Notes: generated by a model not told the origin, from the sequence alone. Counted from the stretch's first letter, positions 26,820 to 37,022 are shown. The stretch is DNA of 64,000 nt from Janibacter sp. HTCC2649 (GCF_000152705.1 NZ_CH672413.1:1897978-1961977); one strand, 5' to 3'. Translations and numbers: made by a program.

Positions 26820-27554
26820 CTATGGAGTCCTGCGCCGCAGAGTGAGACTGCCCAGCGCCAGGGCGAGGGCGATCGCACCGACGATGATCCCGATGTCGCT
26901 CGCCACGTCGCCGAGCGGATCGGCAACCGCCGCGATCGTGCGCATCGCGTCCACGGCATACGACAAGGGCAGGAAGTCCGAGATCGCCGACAGGACCGAC
27001 GGCAGCGAGTCGCGCGGGACGAGGAGGCCGCAGAGCAGGAACTGCGGCAGGACGAGCGCCGGCATGAACTGGACGGCCTGGAACTCGGTGGAGGCGAAGC
27101 CGCTGACGAGCAGGCCGAGAGCCGTCCCGAGGAGCGCATCGCAGACTGCCACGACCACGAGGAGCCACGTCGGTCCAGCGACGTCGAGGTCGCACACCCA
27201 AACGGCGAATCCCGTTGCCACGAGGGCCTGCACGACCGCCATGACGCCGAAGGCGAGGGCGTAGCCGAGCATGAAGTCGCCTTTGCCGAGCGGTGTCGTG
27301 AGCAGGCGCTCGAGGGTCCCCGAGGTGCGTTCGCGCAACGTGGCGACGCTCGTCACGATGAACATGACGACGAACGGGAAGACACCCAGAAGGGCGGCCC
27401 CGACCCGGTCGAAGACCGGCGTGCCGTCGAAGATCCAGGCCAGCAGCCCGATGAGCACGCACGGCACGACGAGCATCAGCGCGATGGTCCGGCGATCAGC
27501 GCGGAGCTGGCGCAGGATGCGGGCGGCCGTGGCAAGAGTGATGCGGGGGTTCAT
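26820..27554 (-). CDS. ABC-2 type exporter permease
   Basis: This 244-residue membrane protein has six predicted helices and the ABC-2 permease pattern: a first helix, a long loop with RERTSGTLERLLTTPL near residue 75, and a final basic RRRRTP tail. It overlaps the ATPase gene by 4 bases (ATGA), so the two form one exporter, probably a homodimeric or 2+2 drug or lipid transporter. The upstream TetR gene is the likely regulator. The substrate is not shown. Confidence 0.88.
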   Translation of the reverse strand: MNPRITLATAARILRQLRADRRTIALMLVVPCVLIGLLAWIFDGTPVFDRVGAALLGVFPFVVMFIVTSVATLRERTSGTLERLLTTPLGKGDFMLGYALAFGVMAVVQALVATGFAVWVCDLDVAGPTWLLVVVAVCDALLGTALGLLVSGFASTEFQAVQFMPALVLPQFLLCGLLVPRDSLPSVLSAISDFLPLSYAVDAMRTIAAVADPLGDVASDIGIIVGAIALALALGSLTLRRRTP

Positions 27555-28318
27555 GACCGGTCTCTTGACGTGGCGGCTGCCTGGTCGACGAGGGCGAGGA
27601 AGGCCTGCTCGGCATCGGGGGCACCGGTGCGGGCGAGCAGTTCCTGGAGGGTGGAGTCGCTGAGGATCACGCCTTCGCGCAGGAGAAGGAGTCGGTCGCA
27701 CCGGGTGGCCTCATCCATGACGTGGCTCGACACGAGGAGCGTGCGCCCTTCATCGTGCGCGAGCCGACGGAAGAGGTCCCAGAGGTCGCGCCGCAGGACG
27801 GGGTCAAGGCCCACGGTCGGCTCGTCGAGGACGAGGAGCTCGGGGTCACCGACGAGGGCGGCGGCGAGGGAGACCCTGGAGCGTTGCCCGCCGGAGAGGT
27901 TGCCGACCGAGGCATCGGCGTGGCTGGCGAGGTCGACGGCATCGATGGCTCGGTCGACGGCGTCCTTGGGCGCACCCAGCACCTTGGCGAAATAGGCGAG
28001 GTTGTGGCGCACCGAGAGGTCGGCATAGACGCTCGGCGACTGCGTGACATAGCCGACGCGATGGCGCAGGCTCGCCGATCCGGCAGGCTCGCCGAGCACG
28101 GTCACGCTGCCCGAAGCGACCTTCTGCACGCCGACGATGGCGCGCATGAGAGTGGACTTGCCGCCACCACTGGGGCCGAGCAGGCCCACGACCTGACCAG
28201 CGGGCACGGTGACGTTGAGGTCGGGCAGCACGTCGCGCTCACCGCGGACCACGCGCAGGTGCTCGACGACGATCGCGTCCGCCTGGCTGTTCGTGGGAAG
28301 GGGGGCGTTTTTCATCAT
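27551..28318 (-). CDS. ABC transporter ATP-binding protein
   Basis: This 255-residue ATPase has Walker A GPSGGGKST, a Q-loop VTQSP, the signature LSGGQRSRV, Walker B LLVLDEPTVGLDP and the switch His in VSSHVMDEA. It pairs with the ABC-2 permease downstream. Two ATG codons in a row begin the gene; TAAATT on the minus strand lies only 8 bases upstream and there is no ribosome binding site, so the mRNA may be leaderless. A perfect dyad overlaps these start codons. Confidence 0.92.
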   Translation of the reverse strand: MMKNAPLPTNSQADAIVVEHLRVVRGERDVLPDLNVTVPAGQVVGLLGPSGGGKSTLMRAIVGVQKVASGSVTVLGEPAGSASLRHRVGYVTQSPSVYADLSVRHNLAYFAKVLGAPKDAVDRAIDAVDLASHADASVGNLSGGQRSRVSLAAALVGDPELLVLDEPTVGLDPVLRRDLWDLFRRLAHDEGRTLLVSSHVMDEATRCDRLLLLREGVILSDSTLQELLARTGAPDAEQAFLALVDQAAATSRDRS

Positions 28319-28326
28319 GTGATGAA
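28311..28326. promoter_or_regulatory. candidate TetR operator over the ABC gene start
   Basis: TTCATCATGTGATGAA is a perfect 7-bp dyad with a 2-base centre. It spans the ATG codons of the ABC ATPase gene and touches the proposed -10 TAAATT (28331-28326 on the minus strand). Binding of the TetR protein encoded 70 bases upstream would block transcription. Position and symmetry are the only evidence. Confidence 0.6.
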
Positions 28327-28388
28327 TTTAGACCCGACGGGTCGTCGAGCACAACCCTTGCCGCCCACCTGATCGTCTTCGGCAGTGC

Positions 28389-28997
28389 TCAGGGGTGAGA
28401 CGGGACGAGGTGCTCCTGGAGGGTGGGGCCGAGGATGGCCACGATCTCCTCGACGGTCGCGTCGGCGAGGGCGGGGATCTTCACGACGTAGCGCAGCACG
28501 CCCATGCCGATCAGCTGGGCGGCGCCGAGGGCTGCGCGCAGTTCCACCGCCGAGGCCTCGCCCGCCTCGACGCCCTCACTGATCCGCTCGATGAGACGCA
28601 CGAAGATCTCGCGTCCGACGAACTCCCGCACCATGCGTGCGTGCTCCTCGTTGGCCGCAGCGGCAGCGAACATCGCCGCGAACCGCTGCCGACCGACAGG
28701 GTTGTCCCAGACCGAGAGGAAGACCCGGACGAGCCCCTCCCCCAGCTCGGCCCGCGGCACCGTGACGAGGCGGTCGATGAGCTCGGACGGGTCCGCCGGG
28801 AACGCGAGCACCTCGGCGAAGAGCTCGGCCTTGCCATCGAAGTAGTGGTGCACGAGCTTGGCATCGACCCCGGCCTCACGCGCGATGCCCCGCAGTGACG
28901 TCCCGTCATAGCCCCTCTGGGCGAACTCGGCCCTGGCGGCGGCGATGATCGCGGCGCGCGTGTCCTCTCCCCCGGGCCGTCGGCCTCGCGGGCTCAC
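28389..28997 (-). CDS. TetR family transcriptional regulator
   Basis: This 202-residue repressor has the TetR helix-turn-helix (about residues 12-58: [18 protein letters not shown], then [21 protein letters not shown]). The C-terminal domain has the TetR_C_17-like [15 protein letters not shown] pattern. It is 70 bases upstream of the ABC exporter genes on the same strand, and a perfect dyad lies in that gap, so it probably controls the exporter. Its start overlaps the stop of the TIM-barrel protein gene (4 bases). Confidence 0.9.
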   Translation of the reverse strand: MSPRGRRPGGEDTRAAIIAAARAEFAQRGYDGTSLRGIAREAGVDAKLVHHYFDGKAELFAEVLAFPADPSELIDRLVTVPRAELGEGLVRVFLSVWDNPVGRQRFAAMFAAAAANEEHARMVREFVGREIFVRLIERISEGVEAGEASAVELRAALGAAQLIGMGVLRYVVKIPALADATVEEIVAILGPTLQEHLVPSHP

Positions 28998-29833
28998 GAG
29001 GCGCCCCCGTCCTCGTCCCCATCCCCGAGCGCGGCCGCAAGGTGGAGGCGACAGAACGCGAGCGACTCGGCCAGGGCCATCTCACGTTGCTCGATGGACA
29101 GTCGACGAGTCGACACCTCGACCACGATGGATCCAGCAAAGCCGTTGTGCACCAACCGATCCAGCACTTCGGCACACGGTTGCGAGCCGCGCCCAGGAAC
29201 GAGGTGTTCGTCCCTCATCGACCCGAGGCCGTCGGCCAGGTGCAGGTGGGCCAGGCGCGGCCCGAGTGCCTCCACCATGGCCAGCGCGTCGGAGCCAGCC
29301 GTCGCGGTGTGCGACAGGTCGAGCGTCACGTGGTCGTAGGGCTGAGGCACGGGATCCCAGTGCGGGAGGTAGGCCTCGATCTCGCGTCCGCCCACGCGCC
29401 ACGGGAACATGTTCTCGACGGCGAGGGTGATGCCCGAGTCGTTCTCGCGCATGGCGATCCCGTCGGTGAAGTCGCGGGCGTACTCCTTCTGCCACCGGAA
29501 CGGCGGGTGCAGGACGACCGTCTGGGCCCCGACGTCGTGGGCGAGCTCGAGGGAGCGGTCGACCTTGCCCCAGGCGTCGACGCCGAAGATCCGCTGGCTG
29601 ATGAGCAGGGTGGGTGCGTGGATCGAGACGATGGGCATCTCGTGCAGGTCCGACAGCGCGCGAAGTGCTCCGGCCTCCTGGGTCACCGGGTCCGTCCAGA
29701 CCATCACCTCGACGCCGTCGTAGCCCAGCCGGGCGGCGTGCTGGAACGCGGCGGCGCAGTTCTCCGGATAGACCGACGCCGTGGAGAGCGCGACCGGAAT
29801 GTCGGGGATGGACACGGCGTCGTCGGCGCCCAT
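28994..29833 (-). CDS. sugar phosphate isomerase/epimerase (AP endonuclease 2 fold)
   Basis: This 279-residue protein is a TIM barrel of the xylose-isomerase-like family. Typical strands and metal ligands are visible: [35 protein letters not shown] and HLHLADG, with IVVEVS near the end. The metal ligands would be the Glu in AVEN, the Asp in LDLSH, the His in HLHLAD and the late Glu. Its ATG overlaps the Ppx/GppA stop and its stop overlaps the TetR start. The pairing with Ppx/GppA is common in actinobacteria; the substrate is unknown. Confidence 0.85.
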   Translation of the reverse strand: MGADDAVSIPDIPVALSTASVYPENCAAAFQHAARLGYDGVEVMVWTDPVTQEAGALRALSDLHEMPIVSIHAPTLLISQRIFGVDAWGKVDRSLELAHDVGAQTVVLHPPFRWQKEYARDFTDGIAMRENDSGITLAVENMFPWRVGGREIEAYLPHWDPVPQPYDHVTLDLSHTATAGSDALAMVEALGPRLAHLHLADGLGSMRDEHLVPGRGSQPCAEVLDRLVHNGFAGSIVVEVSTRRLSIEQREMALAESLAFCRLHLAAALGDGDEDGGAS

Positions 29834-30759
29834 CAGTGCATGCCGTCGAGCCTGCGCAGGATGATGCCCTCGCGCAGCGCCCAGGGGCAGATCTCCAGGC
29901 GGTCGACACCGAGCAGGTCCATCGTGGCGGACGCCACGATGCCGCCAGCCAGGAGCTGGTGGGCTCGGGACGCAGAGACCCCCGGTAGCGAAGAACGCTG
30001 TGCCGCAGGCATGGTCGCGATCTTCGGAAGGATCGAGTCGAGAGCCTCACGCTCGAGGTAGCGGGCGGCATACATGCCCTCAGAGCTCGGAACGGCGCCG
30101 GTGATGCGCGCAAGGGAACGCATCGTCTTGGACGTCCCGACGACCCGGTCCGCGTGCCCTGCCTTGGTGATGGGACGCAGCTCGCGCGCGATCGTCGCGC
30201 GCACGTGTTTGCGCGCGGCCCGCACGGCCTCGACTCCGGGAGGGTCACCCGGCAGGTGGTCGCGCGTGACGCGACCAGCCCCCAGCGGCAACGAGATGGC
30301 GACGTCAGGGTCCTCGTCCATGCCCTGGGCGATCTCGAGGGAGCCACCGCCGATGTCGGCCACGAGCAGGGTCCCGGCTGACCAGCCGAACCAGCGACGA
30401 GCCGCCAGGAAGGTCAGGCGCGCCTCGTCCTCACCCGACAGCACGTCGAGGACGACGCCGGTGCGTTCCTTGACCTCGGCGAGCACCTCGTCGCCGTTGG
30501 GGGCCTCGCGGATGGCGCTCGTGACGAAGCCCATGAGGTCCTCGACGCCCTGGTCCTCGGCAACGGTCAGGCACTCCGCGACGAAGTCGGCGAGCTGCTC
30601 ACGACCCGCGTCGTCGATCTCGCCAGTGTCCGTGACGTGTTCGGACAGGCGCAGCTCCCTCTTGTGGGAACTCGTCGGCAGGGGCTGGGCGCCCAGGTGT
30701 GCATCAACCACGAGGAGGTGCACGGTGTTGGAACCCACGTCGATGACACCTAGCCGCAT
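29833..30759 (-). CDS. Ppx/GppA family phosphatase
   Basis: This 308-residue protein belongs to the exopolyphosphatase/guanosine pentaphosphate phosphatase family with the ASKHA fold. The phosphate loops are [15 protein letters not shown] at residue 3 and [14 protein letters not shown] near 140; [11 protein letters not shown] is the conserved catalytic-Glu segment. It is of the short two-domain type, about the length of mycobacterial Ppx homologues. It would hydrolyse polyphosphate or pppGpp; the two cannot be separated here. The divergent Cys-rich gene starts only 40 bases away. Confidence 0.9.
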   Translation of the reverse strand: MRLGVIDVGSNTVHLLVVDAHLGAQPLPTSSHKRELRLSEHVTDTGEIDDAGREQLADFVAECLTVAEDQGVEDLMGFVTSAIREAPNGDEVLAEVKERTGVVLDVLSGEDEARLTFLAARRWFGWSAGTLLVADIGGGSLEIAQGMDEDPDVAISLPLGAGRVTRDHLPGDPPGVEAVRAARKHVRATIARELRPITKAGHADRVVGTSKTMRSLARITGAVPSSEGMYAARYLEREALDSILPKIATMPAAQRSSLPGVSASRAHQLLAGGIVASATMDLLGVDRLEICPWALREGIILRRLDGMH

Positions 30760-30799
30760 GGTGCAACGGTAGTCGGCCTCAGCAACATAGGGTGAGCCG

Positions 30800-31615
30800 G
30801 TGGCTGAGACTCCGCTCGACATCCCCCGCACCTGGGTGGAGTTCACCGACCCCGGCGACTCCGGTCAGCGGTTCCGCTGCGACCTCACCTGGCTGACCTC
30901 GCGATGGACGTGCATCTTCGGGTCCGGCTGCGAGGGCATCTACGCCGATCGCCCCGACGACGGGTGCTGCACCCTTGGCGCCCACTTCTCCGACGACGCC
31001 GACCTCAACCGGGTCGCCGCCGTCGTCGAGGAGCTCGGCGAGGACGAGTGGCAGCTGCGCCCCGATCGCAAGAACCCCACCAAGGTCTCGGCCTGGACCG
31101 AGCTCGAGGACGGCGCCCGCAAGACCAAGGTCGTCGACGGCGCCTGCATCTTCCTCAACCGCCCCGGCTTCCCGGCGGGAGCCGGGTGCGCCCTGCACCA
31201 GCACGCCGTCCTCACCGGAAAGCCGCCGCACACCCAGAAGCCCGACGTCTGCTGGCAGCTGCCGATCCGCCGCACCTTCCGCACCGTCGAGCAGACCGAC
31301 GACACGAGCTACCTCGAGGTCTCGATCGGCGAGTACGACCGTCGCGGCTGGGGCCCCGGCGGGCACGACCTCGACTGGTACTGCTCCAGCAACCCCGAGG
31401 CCCACGTCGGCGCCGAGCCGGTCTATCGCAGCAACCGGGCCGAGCTCGTCGAGCTCATGGGCCAGGGCGCCTACGACGAGCTCGTCGTTCGCTGCGAGGC
31501 CCACCTGGCCGCGGTCAAGGCGCTGCGCACGCCCGCATCACGTCGACTCCTGCCTTTGTTCGTGCACCCGGCGACGATCGCCGCCGGCACCCCCGCCCTC
31601 CGCAAGGGCCACTGA
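30800..31615 (+). CDS. Cys-rich protein of unknown function
   Basis: This 271-residue soluble protein begins at a GTG. I do not recognise the family with certainty. It has nine cysteines in the first 195 residues: 27, 38, 44, 56, 57, 116, 130, 151 and 195. The C-x5-C-x11-CC cluster (CIFGSGCEG then DDGCCTLG) recalls the YkgJ/DUF3109 cysteine clusters thought to bind zinc or an Fe-S cluster. Trp and His are also frequent around the cysteines. It has no signal peptide or helices. It is divergent from the Ppx/GppA gene. Confidence 0.8.
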   Translation: MAETPLDIPRTWVEFTDPGDSGQRFRCDLTWLTSRWTCIFGSGCEGIYADRPDDGCCTLGAHFSDDADLNRVAAVVEELGEDEWQLRPDRKNPTKVSAWTELEDGARKTKVVDGACIFLNRPGFPAGAGCALHQHAVLTGKPPHTQKPDVCWQLPIRRTFRTVEQTDDTSYLEVSIGEYDRRGWGPGGHDLDWYCSSNPEAHVGAEPVYRSNRAELVELMGQGAYDELVVRCEAHLAAVKALRTPASRRLLPLFVHPATIAAGTPALRKGH

Positions 31616-31721
31616 CCCTCCTTTGCCGAGGCACACCTTCTCGAGTGGCGGGCCTGCGACACAGACCCAACACTGGGGAGAACTGGCCAGCTGTCCGGGC
31701 GGCCTGGAGCAAAGGAAGCTC

Positions 31722-32087
31722 ATGAAGATCGTCAACCGCTCACTTCTCGGAGCTCTGGCCGCCGCCACCGTTGTCGTCGTCAGTTCACCCGCGGCGCACG
31801 CCAACAGTTTCCAGGACCGCCCGATGTTCGGCGGCTACTACAGTTACAGCGACGGCGGCGACCAGTTCTGCGTCCAGGCCAAGTCGGGAACCGGCATCGT
31901 GCTCGACGTGACGTTGCGCCCCGACAGCCAGCCAACCCGTGGTCCGGTGATCACCTTCGCCGTGTCTCCCGGCGCGAAGGTGTGCCGGAGTCTCGCCACG
32001 GCCTACGAGGACACCTACTACCGCATGCGGGTCGTCGTGCGTGGCTCGATCCCCGTCATCGAGAAGATCGACCACTTCTACAGCTGA
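31722..32087 (+). CDS. small secreted protein, function unknown
   Basis: This 121-residue protein has a clear signal peptide (MKIVNRSLLGALAAATVVVV, cleavage after AHA near residue 27). The mature part of about 94 residues has two cysteines (QFCVQAK and AKVCRSL), probably forming a disulfide, and is rich in Tyr and Val in alternating patterns suggesting a beta-sandwich. AAAGGA is 8 bases before the ATG. It does not match a family I can name. It converges on nadC. Confidence 0.75.
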   Translation: MKIVNRSLLGALAAATVVVVSSPAAHANSFQDRPMFGGYYSYSDGGDQFCVQAKSGTGIVLDVTLRPDSQPTRGPVITFAVSPGAKVCRSLATAYEDTYYRMRVVVRGSIPVIEKIDHFYS

Positions 32088-32116
32088 GCCCTTCTCCAGC
32101 TGATCGCGGCGGAACG

Positions 32117-33010
32117 TCAGGGGCGCAGGTCGAGGGCGAGGTCGAGGATGGGGCTGGAGTGGGTCAGCCCACCGACACTGAGGTAGTCCACCCCGGTCGC
32201 CGCGTAGTCGGCTGCCACCTCGAGGGTCAACCCTCCCGTGGCCTCGAGCTCGACGGTCTCACCGGTCGCTCGCACAACGTCCACCGTGGACCGCAGCAGG
32301 TCCGTGGACATGTTGTCGCACAACAGGAACCGCGCTCCAGCCTCCACTGACTCGAGTGCCTCTTCCGCTGTGGTCACCTCGACCTGGACCGGCACGTCCG
32401 GGAACTGCTGACGAACAGCGGCGTATGCCGCCTTGAGACTTCCCGCTGCCAGCTTGTGGTTGTCCTTGATCATGGCGACGTCGTAGAGACCCATGCGCTT
32501 GTTGGTCCCGCCGCCGGCGCGGACGGCGAACTTCTCGAGCGCGCGCAGGCCCGGAGTTGTCTTGCGGGTGTCGAGCACCGTTGCGCCAGAACCTTCCAGG
32601 ACGTCGGCCCAGCGGCGGGTGTGCGTTGCGACGCCCGACAGACGGCTGATGATGTTGAGGAGGGTGCGCTCCGCGATCAGCGTGACCTGCGTCGAGCCGT
32701 GCAGCTCGGCGATGACGTCACCGCGCCTGACTCGGGTGCCGTCGACGACCAACACCTCGACCTCGACCGGGGCCGCACCGAGCCGAGTGGCCACTGCGTC
32801 CAGAGTCAGGGCGATGACGTCGACGCCGGCCACGACGCCGTCCTCGCGAGCGATGACCCCTGCTCGTGTCATCTGGGTTGCCGGAATCGTCGCCATCGTC
32901 GTCACGTCCACGCCGTCGGGCCCGCCGAGGTCCTCATCGAGCGCGCCCGTGACGACGCGACGGGCGTCCTCGACCGGGAAGGCGAGGTCGGATGACGAGG
33001 ACGAGCTCAC
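32117..33010 (-). CDS. nadC: nicotinate-nucleotide pyrophosphorylase (carboxylating)
   Basis: This 297-residue enzyme, quinolinate phosphoribosyltransferase, turns quinolinate and PRPP into nicotinate mononucleotide. Signatures are DTRKTTPGLRALEKFAVRAGGG, here split around residue 145, NKRMGLYD, IKDNHK and VEVTTAEEA. Its GTG start overlaps the nadB stop (4 bases). The order panC-panD-nadB-nadC puts NAD and CoA precursor genes in one transcript. It is the last gene of that transcript. Confidence 0.95.
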   Translation of the reverse strand: MSSSSSSDLAFPVEDARRVVTGALDEDLGGPDGVDVTTMATIPATQMTRAGVIAREDGVVAGVDVIALTLDAVATRLGAAPVEVEVLVVDGTRVRRGDVIAELHGSTQVTLIAERTLLNIISRLSGVATHTRRWADVLEGSGATVLDTRKTTPGLRALEKFAVRAGGGTNKRMGLYDVAMIKDNHKLAAGSLKAAYAAVRQQFPDVPVQVEVTTAEEALESVEAGARFLLCDNMSTDLLRSTVDVVRATGETVELEATGGLTLEVAADYAATGVDYLSVGGLTHSSPILDLALDLRP

Positions 33011-34740
33011 GGCATACTCCGTTCGGTCACGGTGACGGTGCGATCAGGTGAGACGGTCACGCTCTGGCGCACGAGCCAACGGGCGTCGTCGCGCTCGGGG
33101 AAGTCACTGCGCACGTGCCCGCCCCGGGTCTCCTCGCGTCGGTGGGCCAGCTCGGTGAGGGCCTGGCCGAGGTGCAGGAGGTTGGTCGTCTCCCACGTCT
33201 TGGGACCCGGCTCGGCCGTCGACGGTGGCAGCGCGGCGAGGTCCGCGAGCTCCGCAGCCGTGGCGGCGGTCGACTCGGCAGAGCGCACCGGTCCCGATCC
33301 AGCAGTCATGGCGCGCTGCACGGTCAAGCGCTGCGAGTTGTCGAGCAGCGCACCTGGGCCCGCCTCGGCCCCGCCGGCCCGCTCCGGCGTCACCGGCTGC
33401 GGCTCGGGGAGTTCGCCGGCCGCGATCCGCGCAGGGATGTCGGAGGCGATGCGACTCGCGAAGACGAGGCCCTCGAGGAGGCTGTTGGACGCGAGGCGGT
33501 TGGCGCCATGGACTCCTGTGCAGGAGCACTCGCCACAGGCATAGAGCCCCGGCAGGGACGAACGCCCGCGCAGGTCGGTCTCGATTCCACCGGAGGCGTA
33601 GTGCTGGGCCGGCGCCACCGGCAGCAGGTCGGTCGCCGGGTCGAAACCCAGCGAGCGGCAGGACGCGACGATCGACGGGAAGCGCTCCTCGAGGAACTCC
33701 GCGCCGAGATGGCGGGCGTCGAGGAAGACGTGGTCGGTGTCCTGCTCGCGCATCGTCTGGAGGATGGCACGGGCCACGACATCGCGCGGCGCCAGGTCGG
33801 CGAGCTCGTGCCGGCCCTGCATGAAGCGGTTGCCGGCGGCATCGACCAGGAACGCACCCTCGCCGCGCACCGCCTCGGAGATGAGCGGCTGCTGCCCGGT
33901 CGAACCCTCGCCGAGGAAGAGCACCGTCGGGTGGAACTGGATGAACTCGAGGTCGGTCATCCGCGCTCCGGCACGCAGCGCGGCAGCCATGCCGTCGCCG
34001 GTGGCCACGGGCGGATTCGTCGTGGACGTGTAGATCTGGCCGAGCCCACCGGTGGCCAGGACAACAGCACGGGCGTATGCCGCCCCCACCCCGTCGAGCT
34101 GTCCCTCACCGATGACGTGGAGCGTGACCCCGTTGATGGTCCCGTTGTCGTCGTCCAGCAGGTCGACGACGAGAGCATGCTCGACGACCTCGATGCCCGG
34201 GTCGTCGCGGACGCGGTCGAGTGCGGCGATGAGGGCACGCGAGATCTCGCGGCCCGTGGCGTCGCCGCCGGCGTGCGCGATCCGGTCGCGGTGGTGCCCA
34301 CCCTCACGGGTCAGCTTGATCTCGCCCTCGGCGTCCCGGTCGAACTCGGCACCGAGCGCCACGAGCTGACGGACGCGGTTGGGGCCTTCGGTGACGAGGG
34401 CCTCGACGGCGGCCCGGTCGCACAGGCCGACACCAGCGACGAGGGTGTCCTCGAGGTGCTCCTGCGGCGAGTCCTCAGGGTCGAGCGCTGCAGCGATTCC
34501 GCCCTGCGCCCAGGCCGTCGAGCCCTCGTCGAGCACCGTCTTGGTGACGAGCAGGACGCGGTCGACCCGTTCCCGGAGCCGCAGGGCGCAGGTGAGGCCG
34601 GCGATGCCCGAGCCGACGACGATGACGTCGGCCGACGTCGTCCAGCCGGGCGCCGGTGCGGCGAGCGCACGGGGAAGCCGAAGGCTCGCGGGAGCAGCCG
34701 GCATACCGGCGCCATCTGGCCCCGAGAAGGTGGAGGTCAC
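33007..34740 (-). CDS. nadB: L-aspartate oxidase
   Basis: This 577-residue FAD enzyme oxidises aspartate to iminoaspartate for quinolinate synthesis. The FAD loop is [13 protein letters not shown] at residue 41; other conserved parts are [24 protein letters not shown] (catalytic His/Arg), [14 protein letters not shown] and [14 protein letters not shown]. The first 35 residues are a Pro/Ala-rich leader. The GTG start overlaps the panD stop. The quinolinate synthase gene nadA is not in the window, although it commonly sits beside nadB. Confidence 0.95.
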   Translation of the reverse strand: MTSTFSGPDGAGMPAAPASLRLPRALAAPAPGWTTSADVIVVGSGIAGLTCALRLRERVDRVLLVTKTVLDEGSTAWAQGGIAAALDPEDSPQEHLEDTLVAGVGLCDRAAVEALVTEGPNRVRQLVALGAEFDRDAEGEIKLTREGGHHRDRIAHAGGDATGREISRALIAALDRVRDDPGIEVVEHALVVDLLDDDNGTINGVTLHVIGEGQLDGVGAAYARAVVLATGGLGQIYTSTTNPPVATGDGMAAALRAGARMTDLEFIQFHPTVLFLGEGSTGQQPLISEAVRGEGAFLVDAAGNRFMQGRHELADLAPRDVVARAILQTMREQDTDHVFLDARHLGAEFLEERFPSIVASCRSLGFDPATDLLPVAPAQHYASGGIETDLRGRSSLPGLYACGECSCTGVHGANRLASNSLLEGLVFASRIASDIPARIAAGELPEPQPVTPERAGGAEAGPGALLDNSQRLTVQRAMTAGSGPVRSAESTAATAAELADLAALPPSTAEPGPKTWETTNLLHLGQALTELAHRREETRGGHVRSDFPERDDARWLVRQSVTVSPDRTVTVTERSMP

Positions 34741-35162
34741 CCGTGTGAGCGCTTCGTGACGGCCGACGTCATGAGGCCATAACCCTCGGGCACATCGCCC
34801 CCGTCGTCGCCGACCTCGACGATCTTGTTGTCCTTGTCCACGAAGACCACGTGGGGGTCATGGGCGCGCGCGTCCTCGTCGGACATCGAGGCGTAGGCGA
34901 TGATGATGACGGTGTCGCCGGGGCTGATGAGCCGGGCCGCCGCACCGTTGATGCAGACGATGCCGGAACCGCGCTCGCCCTCGATGGCGTAGGTCGTGAG
35001 GCGGTTGCCGTTGTCGACGTCGACGACGTCAACCTGCTGTCCGGGCAGGAGGTCGGCCGCCTCCATGAGGTCCAGGTCGATCGTCAACGAGCCGACGTAG
35101 TGCAGGTCGGCCTGCGTCACCGTCGCGCGATGGATCTTGCTGTGCAGCATGTAGCGGTACAT
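34737..35162 (-). CDS. panD: aspartate 1-decarboxylase
   Basis: This 141-residue proenzyme makes beta-alanine for pantothenate. It is processed between Gly24 and Ser25-like residues in HYVGSLTID to form the pyruvoyl group. The N terminus [21 protein letters not shown] is characteristic (shown here from residue 5). AGGAG lies 9 bases before the ATG at 35162. It is 28 bases after panC and overlaps nadB, so both cofactors' precursors draw on aspartate from one operon. Confidence 0.95.
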   Translation of the reverse strand: MYRYMLHSKIHRATVTQADLHYVGSLTIDLDLMEAADLLPGQQVDVVDVDNGNRLTTYAIEGERGSGIVCINGAAARLISPGDTVIIIAYASMSDEDARAHDPHVVFVDKDNKIVEVGDDGGDVPEGYGLMTSAVTKRSHG

Positions 35163-35190
35163 CAGTAGGACTCCTGGTCGAGGTGCGCGT

Positions 35191-36138
35191 TCAGCTGGCC
35201 GGACGGGCGGGGATGCCCGGGGTGACGGGCTTCGAGAAGACGTCGAGTCTCCCACCCCCGGGACCCACGAGGATCGGGGTGTTGTCGATGAGGCGGGTCG
35301 TGCCCACGCGGGCGGCGATCGCGAGGAGTGCCTCTCCGCGGTACCACTCCGGGACGTCCTGCAGGGTGCTCGGGTGGACGAGGACGAGGTAGTCGACAAG
35401 GGCAAGCGGCTCCTCGACGAGGACCTCTCGGGCCGCTCGGCGAATGGCGGACGGACCATATGCCGAGGCGTCGGCTCCCGCGGTCAGCGCGCGGCTCAGG
35501 CAGAGGGCGACCTCGCGGTCGGACTCGGTGAGGTAGGTGTTGCGGCTGCTCAGCGCCAGACCGTCGTCCTCGCGCACGGTCGGGACGGAGACGACCTCGA
35601 CGGGGAAGTCGAGCTCGCGCACCATGCGGCGGATGAGGAGGAGCTGCTGCGCGTCCTTCTGTCCGAAGAGCGCGCGCGAGCCTCCGGTGAGGTGGAGCAG
35701 CTTGGCGACGACCGTGAGCATGCCGTCGAAGTGGCCGGGTCGTGACTTGCCCTCGAGGACGTCACCGAGGGGGCCAGCCGAGATCCGCACGCCCGGGTCG
35801 CCGTCGGGGTAGACGACGTCGGGTGTCGGCGCGAACACGATGTCCACACCGGCCGCCGTGGCGATCCGCATGTCGTCGTCGAACGTGCGCGGATAGCGCG
35901 ACAGGTCCTCCTTGGGCCCGAACTGCAGGGGGTTGAGGAAGATCGTGAGGATGACGTATTCGGCGCTGGCGCGGGCCTCGCGCAGCAGCTGGGCGTGACC
36001 CTCGTGGAGGGCGCCCATCGTCATGACGACGGCGACGTCGGTGCTCGACAGTGCCGCGCGGGCCGCGCGCAGCTCGTCCCGGGTGCTCACGACGACCGGT
36101 GTCGCTGTGGAGGGTTCGGTCACATCGGCTTGGGTCAC
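35191..36138 (-). CDS. panC: pantothenate synthetase
   Basis: This 315-residue ligase joins pantoate and beta-alanine using ATP. The HIGH-like motif is [12 protein letters not shown], with [33 protein letters not shown] and the KMSKS-like loop SSRNTYLT also present. The GTG start overlaps the stop of the DUF2520 protein gene (4 bases). panB is not in the window, so pantoate formation relies on genes elsewhere. Confidence 0.95.
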   Translation of the reverse strand: MTQADVTEPSTATPVVVSTRDELRAARAALSSTDVAVVMTMGALHEGHAQLLREARASAEYVILTIFLNPLQFGPKEDLSRYPRTFDDDMRIATAAGVDIVFAPTPDVVYPDGDPGVRISAGPLGDVLEGKSRPGHFDGMLTVVAKLLHLTGGSRALFGQKDAQQLLLIRRMVRELDFPVEVVSVPTVREDDGLALSSRNTYLTESDREVALCLSRALTAGADASAYGPSAIRRAAREVLVEEPLALVDYLVLVHPSTLQDVPEWYRGEALLAIAARVGTTRLIDNTPILVGPGGGRLDVFSKPVTPGIPARPAS

Positions 36139-37022
36139 GAGGTGGGCTCCTGGTCGGCGAGGGTGTCGAGGAGGGGTTCGGCTGCGGACGGCTGGAGCCG
36201 CCCGCTCTCAAGCGCACGCACCGCGGTGGCTCGGGCCAGGGCGACGTAGGTGGTCCTGATCTCGGGCGAGATCCGCTCCAGCTCACGAAGGTGCCTGCCC
36301 ACGGTACTCACATCGCCACGCGCAACGGGCCCGGTGAGCGCTGCGTCACCGAGTCGCAGGGCGTTGTCGAGGGAAGCGCGGACGAGAGGCCCCAGGACGG
36401 CGCGCGGTTCCTCGACGCCAGCGGCGGCCAGGACCTCCATGGCCTCGGCGATGAGCGTCACGAGGTGGTTGGAGCCGTGGGCCAGGCCTGCGTGGTAGGC
36501 CGCCCGCTGGTCCTCCGCGATCCAGACCGGCTCGCCTCCCATCTCGACGACGAGCGCCTCCGCCATGGGCCGCAACGCGTCGGGTCCGGTGATGCCGAAC
36601 GCGCACTCGTCGAGCCGCCCCAGGTCAAGGGCCGTCCCGGTGAACGTCATCGCCGGGTGGATGGCGACCGGGAGGATGTGGGCGCTCAGGGCCGGCCGCA
36701 GGATGTCGGTCCCGTAGCGACCGCTCGTGTGCACGACGATCTGCCCGGCCTGCCACGTGTCGGTCGCCGCGAGCCCGGCGACGAGCTCCGCGAGGGCATC
36801 GTCCGGGACGGCGAGCAGCACGAGGTCGGCGCCATCGATGACGCCATGGATGTCCTTGACCGGAACGCCGGGCAACAGCTCGGCGGCACGTTCACGACTC
36901 TCGTCACTCACGGCATACACGGCATGGACCTTGTGGCCAGCGCGAGCGAGCGCGGCCCCCAGGACCGCGCCGACGCGACCGGCGCCAATGACGCCGATGG
37001 AGAGGCGGGCTGGATGGGTCAC
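36135..37022 (-). CDS. Rossmann-fold / DUF2520 protein, candidate ketopantoate reductase
   Basis: This 295-residue protein has an N-terminal NAD(P) Rossmann domain (IGVIGAGRVGAVLG at residue 8) and a helical C-terminal DUF2520 domain (HPAMTFTG near 150, AYHAGLAHGSNH near 205). It resembles 6-phosphogluconate-dehydrogenase-type reductases. It overlaps panC, heading the panC-panD-nadB-nadC transcript. Because no panE is present and the gene is tied to panC, a ketopantoate reductase role like that reported for the PanG type is plausible; that is inference. Confidence 0.8.
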   Translation of the reverse strand: MTHPARLSIGVIGAGRVGAVLGAALARAGHKVHAVYAVSDESRERAAELLPGVPVKDIHGVIDGADLVLLAVPDDALAELVAGLAATDTWQAGQIVVHTSGRYGTDILRPALSAHILPVAIHPAMTFTGTALDLGRLDECAFGITGPDALRPMAEALVVEMGGEPVWIAEDQRAAYHAGLAHGSNHLVTLIAEAMEVLAAAGVEEPRAVLGPLVRASLDNALRLGDAALTGPVARGDVSTVGRHLRELERISPEIRTTYVALARATAVRALESGRLQPSAAEPLLDTLADQEPTS

